This document shows, piece after piece, positions 1 through 9,300 of a DNA stretch of 56,535 bases (position 1 is the stretch's first letter; the number at the start of each line of letters is the position of its first letter). A program made the position numbers and the translations under genes. Below the pieces are notes generated by a model. That model was not told where the DNA came from and did not search any database. It saw only the letters and a program-made list of their open reading frames with translations. The stretch comes from Alistipes sp. (GTDB lineage: Bacteria; Bacteroidota; Bacteroidia; Bacteroidales; Rikenellaceae): contig JAFYWG010000036.1 of NCBI GenBank assembly GCA_017558115.1, positions 1 to 56,535 of the forward strand, written 5' to 3'.

Positions 1-1806
1 GCTGGTGGTGTAGTCTGTAGATACGGTCTCGGGGTGGTTGTTGATGATGATAGCCTCGTAGCCTGCCTGGCGGATAGCCCAGATAGCGTGAACAGTAGAG
101 TAGTCGAACTCAACACCCTGACCAATACGGATAGGACCAGAACCGAGCACTACGATCTTCTTGCGGTCAGTAACCACAGACTCGTTCTCCTGTTCGTAAG
201 TAGAATATAGGTATGGAACCTTTGAATCGAACTCTGCTGCGCAAGTGTCAATCATCTTGTACACAGGGAAGATGTTGTTTGCCTTACGCATGAGGAATAC
301 CTCGCTCTCGGTCATGCCCCAGAGGATACCGATAAACTTGTCGCTAAAGCCCATGCGCTTAGCTTCGTACAACACCTCTGTGCTCTTGACGTTCTCCTTC
401 ACGGTGCGCTCCATCTCTACGATGTTCTTGAGCTTCTCGAGGAAGAAGAGGTCAATCTTAGTGTTGTCGTATACGTGCAAGAGGTCTACACCGCGACGGA
501 TGAGCTCTGCGATAGCGTAGATGCGGTCGTCAGTGCCCTTACGGATGTATGCGAGGATGCCCTCAACTGACATGGTGTCGAACTTCTTGTGGTATATGTG
601 ACAAACACCAGTCTCGAGTGAGCGAACAGCCTTAAGGAGACCCTCCTCGAAGGTGCGACCTACAGACATAACCTCACCCGTAGCCTTCATCTGCGTGCCG
701 AGCTCGTTTGAAGCATCGCTGAACTTATCGAAGGGGAAGCGTGCAACCTTTGTAACGATGTAGTCGAGTGTAGGCTCGAAGCTTGCAGGGGTGTTAGCAA
801 TCTGAATCTCGTCGAGGGTCATGCCCACAGCCACCTTTGCTGTAACGCGAGCGATGGGGTAGCCACTAGCCTTAGATGCGAGGGCTGAAGAGCGGCTTAC
901 GCGGGGGTTAACCTCAATGATGAAGTATTTGAATGAGAGGGGGTCGAGTGCGAACTGAACGTTGCAACCACCCTCAATCTTAAGTGCGCGGATAAGCTTC
1001 AAGGCGCTTGAGCGGAGCATATTGTACTCCTTAGCTGCGAGTGTCTGGCTGGGCGCAACAACGATAGAGTCACCAGTGTGGATACCTACGGGGTCTACGT
1101 TCTCCATAGAACAGATGGCGATAGCCGTGTCGTTCTTGTCGCGCATAACCTCGAACTCGATCTCCTTGTAACCCTTGATGCTCTTCTCTACGAGTACCTG
1201 GTGGATAGGAGACAATGCGAGGGCGTTACGCATAACGTCGCGCAACTCATCCTCGTTGTCGGCAAAACCACCACCTGTACCACCGAGTGTAAACGCGGGA
1301 CGCAAAACTACGGGGTAGCCAATCTCCTTAGCAGCCTTAACACCCTCCTCGATAGAGTTTGTGATGCGTGATGGGATGACAGGCTCGCCAATGCGTACGC
1401 AGAGGTCCTTGAACAACTCACGGTCCTCAGCCTCCTCGATAGAGGTGAACGACGTGCCGAGAATCTCTACTCCACACTCCTCTAAGATGCCCTTCTTTGC
1501 GAGCTGCACAGCGAGGTTCAAACCTGTCTGGCCACCCAAGCCGGGAACGATAGCGTCGGGACGCTCATAGCGGATAATCTTTGCCACATACTCCAATGTC
1601 AAGGGCTCCATGTAGACCTTGTCAGCGATGTGGGTATCTGTCATGATGGTTGCGGGGTTAGAGTTAACCAAGATAACCTGGTAGCCCTCCTCCTTGAGTG
1701 CGAGACACGCCTGTGTACCGGCGTAGTCAAACTCTGCAGCCTGGCCAATGACGATAGGGCCAGAGCCGATAACCATTACTTTCTTAATATCTGTTCTTTT
1801 AGGCAT
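1..1806 (-). CDS. carB: Carbamoyl-phosphate synthase large subunit, 3' end cut off
   Basis: Makes carbamoyl phosphate from bicarbonate, ATP and ammonia for pyrimidine and arginine synthesis, in complex with CarA. The frame is open from an ATG at 1806 to the window edge, giving 602 residues of a protein usually near 1,070. The N-terminus reads [20 protein letters not shown], the standard CarB opening before the first ATP-grasp half. The last residues read [14 protein letters not shown], matching the start of the second ATP-grasp half in E. coli CarB (around residue 595). The carA stop (1799-1801) lies inside the first codons of carB, an 8-base overlap that suggests translational coupling. The second carboxyphosphate/carbamate domain and the allosteric MGS domain lie outside the window. 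Identity is secure. Confidence 0.96.
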   Translation of the reverse strand, partial: MPKRTDIKKVMVIGSGPIVIGQAAEFDYAGTQACLALKEEGYQVILVNSNPATIMTDTHIADKVYMEPLTLEYVAKIIRYERPDAIVPGLGGQTGLNLAVQLAKKGILEECGVEILGTSFTSIEEAEDRELFKDLCVRIGEPVIPSRITNSIEEGVKAAKEIGYPVVLRPAFTLGGTGGGFADNEDELRDVMRNALALSPIHQVLVEKSIKGYKEIEFEVMRDKNDTAIAICSMENVDPVGIHTGDSIVVAPSQTLAAKEYNMLRSSALKLIRALKIEGGCNVQFALDPLSFKYFIIEVNPRVSRSSALASKASGYPIARVTAKVAVGMTLDEIQIANTPASFEPTLDYIVTKVARFPFDKFSDASNELGTQMKATGEVMSVGRTFEEGLLKAVRSLETGVCHIYHKKFDTMSVEGILAYIRKGTDDRIYAIAELIRRGVDLLHVYDNTKIDLFFLEKLKNIVEMERTVKENVKSTEVLYEAKRMGFSDKFIGILWGMTESEVFLMRKANNIFPVYKMIDTCAAEFDSKVPYLYSTYEQENESVVTDRKKIVVLGSGPIRIGQGVEFDYSTVHAIWAIRQAGYEAIIINNHPETVSTDYTTS

Positions 1807-2887
1807 TTTTCTGGTCCTCCATCAATTTAATAAATTTATCAAATAGGTATGTGCTGCTTGACTCGGGAGAGCAGTCGGGCTGATACTGTACAGAGAAGGT
1901 GTGATCCTCCAATGCCTCGATGCCAGCGATTGCATTATCCAAAATGTTGCGGTGTGTAACCTTGAGTGGTGTTGCCTCGAGCGACTTCTCATCAACTGCG
2001 TAGCCATGGTTCTGCACTACGATCTCGAGCTTGCCGTTCTCCAAGTTCTTCACGGGGTGGTTAGCACCACGGTGACCAACCTTCATCTTTGTGATATCTG
2101 CGCCATAGCTCATAGCGATGAGCTGGTGACCGAGGTCTACACCAAAGATGGGGAGTTTGCCACGCAACGCCTGGAGGGTGTTGCATACAACAACTGCATC
2201 AGCAGGGTTACCAGGACCATTAGATACGAAAACACCATCGGGGTTGAATGCCATGATCTCCTCGGCTGTAGAGTTGTAAGGTACGATAGTCACGTTGCAA
2301 CCCTTGGCGTTAAGCTGGCGGATGAAGCTGTACTTAATACCGCAGTCGAGTGCTACAACATCCCACTTGTGGTTGGGTGTACGTGAGAACCAACGCTTCT
2401 TGCAGCTGATGCGCTCCAAGAGGTTGCCCTTAAGCTCTGTTGTGCGAATAAGCTCCATAGCCTCCTCGTGCGACATGTTGATGTCGACGATAGCTGCGCG
2501 CTGAGTGCCCTCGTTACGGATGATGCGAGTAATCATACGAGTGTCGACGCCGCTGATTGCGGGAATGTCCAACTCCTCAAATGTCTCGTTCATGGTCTTG
2601 GTGTAGCGGAAGTTGCTGGGTGCGTCGCAGCACTCGCGAACTACCATACCACCCATTGAGGGGAACTTACTCTCGTAGTCCTCATCCATAAATCCGTAGT
2701 TACCCATGAGAGGGTATGTCATAACTACAATCTGGTCGGTGTACGTAGGGTCGGAAACAATCTCCTGATAGCCCACCATTGAGGTGTTGAATACAATCTC
2801 GCATACCGCTACACGGTTCGAGCCGAATCCATAGCCTGGAAACTCTTTGCCGTTCTCAAGTACAAGTTTTTTGGTAAAAGGTTTCAT
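1799..2887 (-). CDS. carA: Carbamoyl-phosphate synthase small subunit with a degenerate glutaminase site
   Basis: 362 residues, usual length for CarA. The N-terminal CPSase small-chain domain and the C-terminal class I glutamine amidotransferase fold are both present (SNGPGNPAD near 218, [16 protein letters not shown]). CarA normally hydrolyses glutamine and tunnels ammonia to CarB. Here the nucleophile elbow reads GVDLGHQ, with Asp251 (GAC codon) where the family has Cys in GICLGHQ, and the family HPE motif reads QPD (Gln336, Asp338). All three triad positions are therefore replaced while the surrounding fold is kept. By analogy with ammonia-dependent CPS I, whose nucleophile is also lost, this subunit probably acts structurally and the enzyme uses free ammonia; that is inference. 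It overlaps carB by 8 bases and follows pyrC after a 159-base gap. Confidence 0.93.
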   Translation of the reverse strand: MKPFTKKLVLENGKEFPGYGFGSNRVAVCEIVFNTSMVGYQEIVSDPTYTDQIVVMTYPLMGNYGFMDEDYESKFPSMGGMVVRECCDAPSNFRYTKTMNETFEELDIPAISGVDTRMITRIIRNEGTQRAAIVDINMSHEEAMELIRTTELKGNLLERISCKKRWFSRTPNHKWDVVALDCGIKYSFIRQLNAKGCNVTIVPYNSTAEEIMAFNPDGVFVSNGPGNPADAVVVCNTLQALRGKLPIFGVDLGHQLIAMSYGADITKMKVGHRGANHPVKNLENGKLEIVVQNHGYAVDEKSLEATPLKVTHRNILDNAIAGIEALEDHTFSVQYQPDCSPESSSTYLFDKFIKLMEDQKNA

Positions 2888-3046
2888 CTGCTGAACTGTT
2901 TATATGAGGCTGAATAAAAAGTCTATTTTGTCGTTACGCTCGCCCTCAAAATGCTCATTTACATTTTAGTAAACTCCGCTTTTTCGGGCTTCGCAAGCCT
3001 AAAACTACATCTTTTTCTTCAACCTCTTCTCATTTGTTATTTTGTT
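2888..3046 (-). promoter_or_regulatory. pyrC-carA intergenic region with a hairpin motif
   Basis: This gap between pyrC and carA (both minus) has no gene. It contains TTTAC-attttA-GTAAA (near 2970), a short inverted repeat next to a C/G-rich patch, and a long U-poor leader before carA. No clear TAnnTTTG promoter was found on the minus strand, so carAB may be read through from pyrC. The inverted motif could be an mRNA processing or regulatory hairpin. It also looks like an intergenic motif I associate with Bacteroidetes genomes, but I cannot verify that here. Confidence 0.35.
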
Positions 3047-4318
3047 TTATTTTGTTTTGTTGTCATATACAATCTCACCACGATGTAGTGTCATCACCAC
3101 GTCGCCAACCATCTCTGTGCCGTCGAACATCGTAATCTTACCCATAGAGTAGAAGTTGTTGCTATCTACGCGCCACTGCTTCTCGGTGTCGATGAGCACC
3201 ACGTCGGCACGGTCGCCAGCGTTGATGCCACCCTCGATGCGGAATACCTTGCGGGGATTGATGCTCATAAGCTCAATCAAGCGCTCGAGAGTGATGACGC
3301 CCTTACGCACCAAGTGTGTGTTGAGCGCTGCGAATGCTGTCTCGAGACCCACAATACCCATTGCGCTATCCTTCAAGCCGCGTGACTTCTCCTCAACGCT
3401 GTGTGGTGCGTGGTCGGTAGCAATCATGTCGATAGAACCATCCTTGATGCCCTCGATGAGTGCTGCGCGGTCCTCTCGTGAGCGGATGGGTGGGTTCATC
3501 TTCCAGCGTGCATCCTCCTCGAGATCCATGTCGGTGTAGATGAGGTAGTGGGGACCTGTCTCGCATGTCACCTTCACGCCACGTGCCTTAGCCTCGCGAA
3601 CAAGCTGCACAGTCTCCTTAGTTGAGATGTGACATACGTGGTAGCGGCAACCCAAGCGCTCGGCAATCTCGATGTCGCGCTTCACCTGCTCCCACTCGCT
3701 CTCCGAGCAGATGCCCTTATGGCCGTGAGACTTGGCATACTCGCCATCGTGGATGTAGCCACCCTTGAGCAACTCCTCAACTTCGCAGTGCGCTGCGATA
3801 AGCTGGTCGTGCTTTACAGCCTCGGCCATGGCGCGCTCCATCATGCCGTCAACCTGCACACCGCTGCCATCGTCGGAGAATGCGCAGACCTTACCTACCA
3901 ACGACGCCACGTCAACCAACTCCTCGCCCTTGCGGCCGATGGTGATTGCAGCGTAGGGTAGTACCTCGATTTTAGCGTCGCGGTCGATGATATCCTGCTG
4001 CTCCTTGAGGTTCTCAACACAGTCGGGAACAGGGTTTAGATTGGGCATTGAGCATACCGTAGAGTAGCCTCCGCGTGCTGCTGCCATGGTGCCCGTTGCG
4101 ATGCGCTCCTTGTAGCCGTAGCCAGGCTCGCGAAGATGTACGTGCACGTCGACAAATGCTGGTGCTACAACCAAGCCCTCAGCATCGATGACGCGGTCAA
4201 GAGCCGAAGTCTCAATGAGTTCTCGACACTCTGCGATGCGCTCGCCAATGATAGATATATCTCTTTTGCCGACTCCAGGAATGAAGCCATTTTTGATGAT
4301 TGTTCTTGTGTTAGCCAT
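3047..4318 (-). CDS. pyrC: Dihydroorotase, class I
   Basis: Catalyses reversible cyclisation of carbamoyl aspartate to dihydroorotate, the third step of pyrimidine synthesis. 423 residues, as in bacterial class I (Bacillus-type) enzymes. The metal-binding HVHLREPG motif lies near residue 59, followed by the class I pattern TGTMAAARGGYSTV and MPNLNPVPD; CHISTKE supplies a metal His, and the catalytic Asp sits in ATDHAPHS near residue 305. The ATG at 4318 is preceded by a GC-rich hairpin and T-run rather than a clear ribosome site. It is the first gene of a pyrC-carA-carB run on the minus strand and has its own promoter about 170 bases upstream. The symbol pyrC follows the enzyme; some annotations use the same name for the class II type. 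Confidence 0.94.
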   Translation of the reverse strand: MANTRTIIKNGFIPGVGKRDISIIGERIAECRELIETSALDRVIDAEGLVVAPAFVDVHVHLREPGYGYKERIATGTMAAARGGYSTVCSMPNLNPVPDCVENLKEQQDIIDRDAKIEVLPYAAITIGRKGEELVDVASLVGKVCAFSDDGSGVQVDGMMERAMAEAVKHDQLIAAHCEVEELLKGGYIHDGEYAKSHGHKGICSESEWEQVKRDIEIAERLGCRYHVCHISTKETVQLVREAKARGVKVTCETGPHYLIYTDMDLEEDARWKMNPPIRSREDRAALIEGIKDGSIDMIATDHAPHSVEEKSRGLKDSAMGIVGLETAFAALNTHLVRKGVITLERLIELMSINPRKVFRIEGGINAGDRADVVLIDTEKQWRVDSNNFYSMGKITMFDGTEMVGDVVMTLHRGEIVYDNKTK

Positions 4319-4319
4319 A

Positions 4320-4476
4320 CTATAAAAAATAAGCGGCCCAAAGAGCCGCTAAAATCAATTAAAAACAGTGAATGCCAAACCATTAAAACCTCGACGACAA
4401 CACGCCACCTGTGGGAGAGAGTGTGCATTAGAGATATGGTTATACATCGCGCGTTTCATAGTGTTATATATAATTG
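4320..4476 (-). promoter_or_regulatory. pyrC 5' leader with terminator-like hairpin (candidate attenuator)
   Basis: On the minus strand the transcript leader ends with AGCGGC-tctttgg-GCCGCT (4350 to 4332) followed at once by TTATTTTTTAT, the form of an intrinsic terminator, only 13 bases before the pyrC ATG. T-rich stretches also lie upstream of the stem (TTTTTAATTGATTTT). A hairpin and U-tract at this place could stop transcription before pyrC or mask its ribosome site. A role in sensing pyrimidine levels is inference from gene context. The leader also holds an overlapping open frame from an ATG at 4428 that runs out of frame into pyrC; it may be chance. Confidence 0.55.
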
Positions 4477-4479
4477 GCG

Positions 4480-4510
4480 CAAAGATATGAATTTTTCTTG
4501 GTTTGTGCAA
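4480..4510 (-). promoter_or_regulatory. Bacteroidetes-type promoter for pyrC
   Basis: Read on the minus strand, TTG (4510-4508) is followed after 20 bases by TATCTTTG (4487-4480), an exact TAnnTTTG -7 element. Transcription should begin near 4476, leaving a leader of about 158 bases before pyrC. Confidence 0.7.
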
Positions 4511-4620
4511 TAGTGGGAGAGAATTTTTTTCTTTGTTGTGATAAGCCGCAATCTGCTGCCGCTAACAAACTCTCTCGGCAATGGGTAGTACGCCATATTA
4601 CGCCCTCGTCGTTTTCGTCC

Positions 4621-4852
4621 CTTGCGCAAGCAGACAAGCAGACAAGCAGACAAGCAGACAAACAAACAAGCAGACAAGCAGACGAGGGAGCGAACTGCAT
4701 TTGGGAAGCGTGTTCGTATTTGTCGTTTTGTCCGTTTGTCTGTTCGTCGTAGTTTTTTTCGTCTCTATAGTCCCTATCGTCCTTATCACACTTTATCACA
4801 CTAATCACATCACCCCCACCCCCTGTGATTTTGTGATTTTGTGATTTTGTGA
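4621..4852. repeat. Left arm of a large imperfect inverted repeat, with 8-base tandem repeats
   Basis: This arm pairs with 5367-5582 as an imperfect inverted copy. It opens with CTTGCG and seven tandem 8-base units (CAAGCAGA, one variant CAAACAAA) at 4627-4682, then a unique block (CGAGGGAGCGAACTG and onward), two TTATCACACT units near 4791-4800, a C-run CCCCCACCCCC near 4812, and about three and a half TGTGATTT units to 4852. Relative to the right arm it carries an extra block of about 20 bases near 4765-4785 (TCTATAGTCCCTATCGTCC). No convincing protein is coded here. Confidence 0.85.
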
Positions 4853-5366
4853 TAAGCAAGAGCGCGTAATGGGGAAGGTTAGGGAATTTAGGGAATTTAG
4901 GGAGGGTATGCGTTCCCTAAACTCTTTAAACTCCCTAAACTCCTTAATTCGATATCAACTATGAGGTTATATGGCAATCGCTAAATAACCATATAACTAT
5001 TAATAGTGGAGTATGTGTAGCCGTTGCTACGCAGTGTTTACCATACACAATTATCACACTATATAATCATGTGTATATATAGTGATATATAGCACATTAT
5101 ATATACTACATAATGTAATACTTTATATTGATATTGGTGTGGCAAGAGCCCTCCATGTGGCGGTTGTCGCACATGGTAAAAAGAATGTATCTATACACCT
5201 AACCATATAGGTCAGGATATGCAGTGTTTTGATAAAATATTTTTACTTTGTTGTTTAGGGACCAAAGAGACCAAAGGGACGATAGGGACCAAAGGGATGG
5301 CTCGGACAACGACGCTGATAGCGACTTCTCTTCGGTCTTTTCGGTCTTTTCGGTCTCTTCGGTCGC
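4853..5366. other. Spacer between inverted-repeat arms, rich in hairpins
   Basis: The 514-base spacer has no credible gene. It holds a 9-base-period palindromic element (4871-4953), a perfect 9-base stem GTTATATGG/CCATATAAC (4966-4997), a compact hairpin TGTGTAGC-CGTT-GCTACGCA (5014-5033), a very AT-rich stretch (5040-5135), a stem with one bulge CCATGTG/CACATGG (5153-5176), tandem GGACCAAAG-like 9-mers (5257-5298) and tandem CTTTTCGGT-like 9-mers (5329-5364). The last two blocks are roughly inverted copies of each other in design. The stretch could hold a small RNA or be the decayed centre of a mobile or structural repeat. Confidence 0.6.
4871..4953. repeat. 9-base-period palindromic element, copy 1
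   Basis: TTAGGGAAT units repeated in step (4879-4905) are followed by inverted units CCCTAAACT, CTTTAAACT, CCCTAAACT, CCTTAATTC (4915-4950). The two halves can fold on each other. A second copy lies between purH and purD (15397-15487) and a half copy follows purB (19047-19090), so this is a dispersed intergenic element within this window. Confidence 0.65.
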
Positions 5367-5582
5367 CACAAAATCACAAAATCACAAAATCACAAAATCA
5401 CAGGGGGTGGGGGTGATGTGATTAGTGTGATAAAGTGTGATAAAGTGTGACGAGAAAACTACGACGAACGGACGAATGGACAAAACGACAAATACGAACA
5501 CGCTTCCCAAATTCAGTTCGCTCCCTCGTCCGCTTGTCCGCTTGTCCGCTTGTCTGCTTGTCTGCTTGTCTGCTTGCGCAAG
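5367..5582. repeat. Right arm of the large imperfect inverted repeat
   Basis: The inverted partner of 4621-4852. It begins with tandem CACAAAAT units (5367-5400), has the matching GGGGGTGGGGG run (5403-5413), tandem AGTGTGATAA units (5424-5448), the block matching CGAACACGCTTCCCAAA, and six tandem units TCCGCTTG/TCTGCTTG (5529-5576), ending CGCAAG. The arms agree closely in order and sequence with scattered substitutions and one deletion of about 20 bases. Unit number differs between arms (seven against six), as expected for slippage. Confidence 0.85.
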
Positions 5583-5678
5583 AAGGTCTATTTTGTCTCT
5601 TTTGTCTCCTTTCTGCGCCTTGTTGAAAAAAAGTTGATAAAAGTGCGTAGCACTATTTCTTATTTAAGAAATTTTCGT

Positions 5679-5686
5679 TACCTTTG
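5679..5686 (+). promoter_or_regulatory. -7 promoter element of the purine operon
   Basis: TACCTTTG is an exact TAnnTTTG element. No good TTG was found at the -33 position. Transcription should start near 5690, giving a leader of about 200 bases before purE. Confidence 0.55.
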
Positions 5687-5689
5687 TTG

Positions 5690-5860
5690 CATGAATAATC
5701 AAAGAGGATATACCCCCGCGCAACTATCAGCCCGATGCCATGAGCATGAGGTGCAGGTGAACGACGCGCTTGTGGTATGCCTAAAAAATATAGTGCAAAT
5801 TCCCTAATATAGGGCATAGACCGCTGACACATAGAGTGTTGGCGGTTGTTTTGTTTTTTG
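5690..5860 (+). promoter_or_regulatory. purE leader with intrinsic-terminator hairpin (candidate attenuator or riboswitch)
   Basis: The leader ends with ACCGCTGACAC-ataga-GTGTTGGCGGT (5820-5846), an 11-pair stem including two G-U pairs, followed by TGTTTTGTTTTTT. This is a terminator placed inside the leader of the purine operon, 46 bases before purE. Upstream, TATACC (5711-5716) can pair with GGTATG (5773-5778), GCGC can pair with GCGC inside that, and ATGC-catga-GCAT forms an inner hairpin, so the leader may be a folded sensor. I do not recognise it as a known purine, ZTP, PRPP or THF riboswitch. A 38-codon open frame begins at an ATG (5691) almost on the predicted start site and ends at 5807; it could be a leaderless leader peptide or chance. 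Confidence 0.5.
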
Positions 5861-5892
5861 AAAGTTAAATTAATACAAAAATATTGAGAATT

Positions 5893-6360
5893 ATGAAAGT
5901 AGCAGTTATTATGGGTTCTACCAGCGACTGGGACGTAATGAAGGCCGCAGTCGAGACATTGGAGGAGTTGGGTATCGAGTACGAGAAGCGAGTGATTTCA
6001 GCGCACCGCACACCCCACCTCATGGTTGAGTACGCAGAGTCAGCACGCGAGCGTGGCATTGGCGCTATCATCGCTGGTGCAGGTGGCGCAGCACACGTTG
6101 CAGGTGTTACCGCAGCGTTGACTACAGTTCCCGTTATCGGCGTGCCCATCAAGACATCGGCACTCGGTGGCATGGACTCTTTGCTCTCTATCGTTCAGAT
6201 GCCTGGTGGTATCCCTGTTTCTACCACAGCAATCAACGGTGCAAAGAATGCAGCGCTCATCGCAGCCTCAATCTTCGCACTTACCGACAAGGCGTTGGAG
6301 GAGCGTTTGATTGCCTTCCGTAAGGCTCAGACCGAGAAGGTGCTTGCTGCTGAATTGTAA
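5893..6360 (+). CDS. purE: 5-(carboxyamino)imidazole ribonucleotide mutase
   Basis: Moves or adds the carboxyl group to give CAIR in IMP synthesis. 155 residues from the ATG at 5893; an upstream TTG at 5884 adds three residues but is a poorer start. The phosphate/ribose-binding GSTSD (8-12) and the catalytic SAHRTP (36-41) are intact, as is the glycine-rich [11 protein letters not shown] region near 70. No purK was seen in this window, so whether this PurE uses N5-CAIR (class I) or CO2 directly (class II) cannot be decided here. It is the first gene of the purine operon, 36 bases ahead of purL. Confidence 0.95.
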   Translation: MKVAVIMGSTSDWDVMKAAVETLEELGIEYEKRVISAHRTPHLMVEYAESARERGIGAIIAGAGGAAHVAGVTAALTTVPVIGVPIKTSALGGMDSLLSIVQMPGGIPVSTTAINGAKNAALIAASIFALTDKALEERLIAFRKAQTEKVLAAEL

Positions 6361-6396
6361 TTTTCTTTTAACCCCACTAACAACAAACAAACGATT

Positions 6397-9300
6397 ATGA
6401 AGAATCGCCGCATATTTGTTGAGAAATATTCGCGTTTTCAGGTTGAGGCTGAGACATTGCGTAACGAGCTTAACACAAACCTCGGTTTGAACATCGAGCA
6501 CTTGCGTTTTGTGAATGTTTACGACCTCTTTGGTTTCTCGGATGAGCTCCTCGAGAAGAGTCGCTATAGCGTCTTTGGCGAGGTTGTTACTGACTCGGTT
6601 ACTGATGAGTGTGATGCTGAGGGTATGCCCTCGTTGGCTGTGGAGTTCCTTCCCGGTCAGTTCGATCAGCGTGCAGCTTCTGCTGTAGACTGCGTGCACC
6701 TCATCGAGCCCAATGCAGAGGTTAAGATTAAGTCATCGCGCCTCTATCTCTTCGATAAGAGCGTAGACGAGGCTGCTATGGCGCGTATCGAGAAGTATCT
6801 TATCAACGCCGTAGAGTCACGCAAGAAGAACCTCGATGTTCTTTCAGATGCTGAAAGTGCAGAGGTTAAGCCCGTAGCTATATTGGAGGGCTTCCGCGAT
6901 ATGAAGGAGGAGGATTTGGCTCCCTACTGCAAGGCAAATGGCTTGGCTATGAATGCCGACGACTTGCGCGAGGTTGTAAACTACTTCCGCACTGAGGGTC
7001 GCGACCCCATCGAGACAGAGCTTCGCATCTTGGATACATACTGGAGTGACCACTGCCGTCACACAACCTTCACTACCGAGATTGAGGAGATTACTCTCGA
7101 TGATTCGTTTATGAAGGCTGAGTTCGAGGAGTCTTTGGCGTTGATGCGTAAGATTCGTCAGGAGCTTGGTCGCCAGAATAAGAGCCTCTGCTTGATGGAA
7201 CTTGCAACAATCGGTGCTCGCTACCTCAAGAAGCAGGGTAAGCTCGACGATATGGAGCAGAGCGAGGAGAATAATGCATGCTCTATCTTCGTTAACGTCG
7301 ATGTTGACGGCGTTATGGAGAAGTGGTTGCTGCAGTTCAAGAACGAAACACACAACCACCCCACAGAGATTGAGCCCTTCGGTGGCGCATCAACATGTCT
7401 TGGCGGCGCTATCCGTGATCCATTGTCAGGCCGTAGCTACGTGTACCAGGCTATGCGTGTGACAGGTGCTGGCGACGTCTACAAGCCCGTAGACCAGACT
7501 ATGGAGGGTAAGCTTCCTCAGCGTATCATCTCTACAAAGGCTGCAGCAGGCTACTCAAGCTATGGAAACCAGATAGGTCTTGCTACAACACACGTTCGTG
7601 AGGTCTACCACCCCGACTACGTAGCAAAGCGTTTGGAGGTAGGTGCTGTTGTTGGTGCTGTCAAGGCTGACAACGTGCGCCGCGAGAGCCCCGCGCCTGG
7701 CGATGTGGTATTGTTGCTCGGTGGCCGTACAGGTCGCGATGGTGTAGGTGGTGCAACAGGTTCGTCAAAGGAGCATACTCTTACATCGTTGGAGGAGTGT
7801 AGCTCAGAGGTGCAGAAGGGTAATGCTCCCGAGGAGCGTAAGTTGGCTCGTCTGTTCCGTCGTGGCGACGTTACGCGTTTGATTAAGAAATCTAACGACT
7901 TCGGTGCAGGTGGTGTGAGCGTTGCTATCGGTGAGCTTACTGATGGCCTTGATATATACTTGGATAGAGTACCAACCAAATACAATGGATTAAACTTCTC
8001 GGAGCTCGCTATCTCAGAGTCGCAGGAGCGTATGAGCGTAGTTATCGAGCGTAAGGATATGGAGACCTTCATGGCTCTCTGTCACCAGGAGAATGTTGAG
8101 GTGACATACGTGGCTGATGTTACAGATACTCGCCGCATGCGTATGTATTGGGGTGATAAGCTTGTTGTTGACCTTTCACGCGACTTCATCGACTCGGCAG
8201 GTGCTAAGCACTACACTAAGGTCCGCATTGGCGGTGTCACTAACGAAAATCCCTTCGAGCGTAAGATTGAGGGTGCTACAACCACTAAGCGTATGAAGGT
8301 AAACCTTTCGGACGACAACGTAGTATCGCAGAAGGGCCTCGTAGAAATGTTCGACTCTACAATCGGCGCCTCTACCGTGCTTATGCCCTATGGTGGTAAG
8401 ACACAGTGCACCGAGACGCAGGTCTCTGTGCAGAAGTTGCCCGTAGGTGGCGGCTTTACAAATACGGCAAGTATCATGGCATATGGCTACAACCCCTTCA
8501 TCGCGAAGTGGAGTCCCTACCATGGTGCTGCATATGCTGTTGTTGATGCTTGCGCAAAGGTGGTGGCAGCAGGTGCTCGCTACGACAAGATGCGCTTCTC
8601 ATATCAGGAGTACTTCGAGCGCATGACCGACGACAAATCTTGGGGTAAGCCTATGGCGGCATTGCTTGGTGCTTTGAAGATGCAGGTTGAGTTGGGCTTG
8701 CCATCAATCGGTGGTAAGGACTCTATGAGCGGTACTTTCCGCGATATCAACGTGCCTCCTATGCTTATGGCATTCGGTATCACTACTGTCGATGCTCGCA
8801 CTGTTATCAGCCCAGAGTTCAAGGAGGCTGGTAATAAGATATATGTCATCCGTCACACTCCCGAGGCTAACTACATGCCTTCTACAGAGTGCTTGAAGTC
8901 TAACTTCGACTTCGTGTCGGAGAAGATTGCCGAGGGTGACATCGTTGCTGCTTGGGCTGTTGGCGCAGGTGGTGTTGCTGAGGGTGTTGCAAAGATGGCA
9001 TTCGGTAACAAGGTTGGTGCAGCGTTGGAGTGCGACGAGCAGATGTTGTACAACTACTCTTACGGCTCAATCGTTGTTGAGAGCCGCCGCACGCTTAACC
9101 ACCCCGCAGCAGAGCTTATCGGTGAGACATCGGCCGAGGAGGCTATCTTCGTAAATGGCACACGTCTTCCTCTCGAGGAGCTCTTGGAGGCAAACACTGA
9201 GCGCTACACTAAGGTCTATACAGATAAGGGTAAGGCGGGTGCTCCCACACGCGTAAGCGATGGTAAGGGTTTTATTAAGAAGTACGAGGGTGCCGCAGTG

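Noticed and set aside
4165-4428. Minus-strand 87-codon frame overlapping the pyrC start as a real small gene.
   Set aside because: It crosses the terminator-like hairpin and runs out of frame inside pyrC; at most it could be a leader peptide.
4627-4682. Regular repeats that could suggest a CRISPR array.
   Set aside because: The units are 8 bases long and directly abutting, with no unique spacers and no cas genes in the window.
4464-4859. Several open frames of 60-130 codons on both strands in the repeat region, giving runs such as KQTSRQAD and VCLSACLL.
   Set aside because: They are translations of the 8-base tandem repeats, open in many frames at once, with no ribosome site or family match.
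5085-5125. AT-rich palindrome near CATTATATATACTACATAATG considered as a dif site.
   Set aside because: The XerC and XerD arms do not match the known dif pattern beyond general A+T richness.
4790-5450. Multiple TTATCACA/TGTGATAA words that recall DnaA boxes, suggesting an origin.
   Set aside because: They lack one base compared with TTATNCACA, lie within tandem repeats, and no dnaA, dnaN or clear unwinding element is nearby.
5690-5820. purE leader considered as a guanine/adenine, ZTP, PRPP or THF riboswitch.
   Set aside because: The conserved core sequences of those classes as I know them are not present; kept only as an unclassified candidate.
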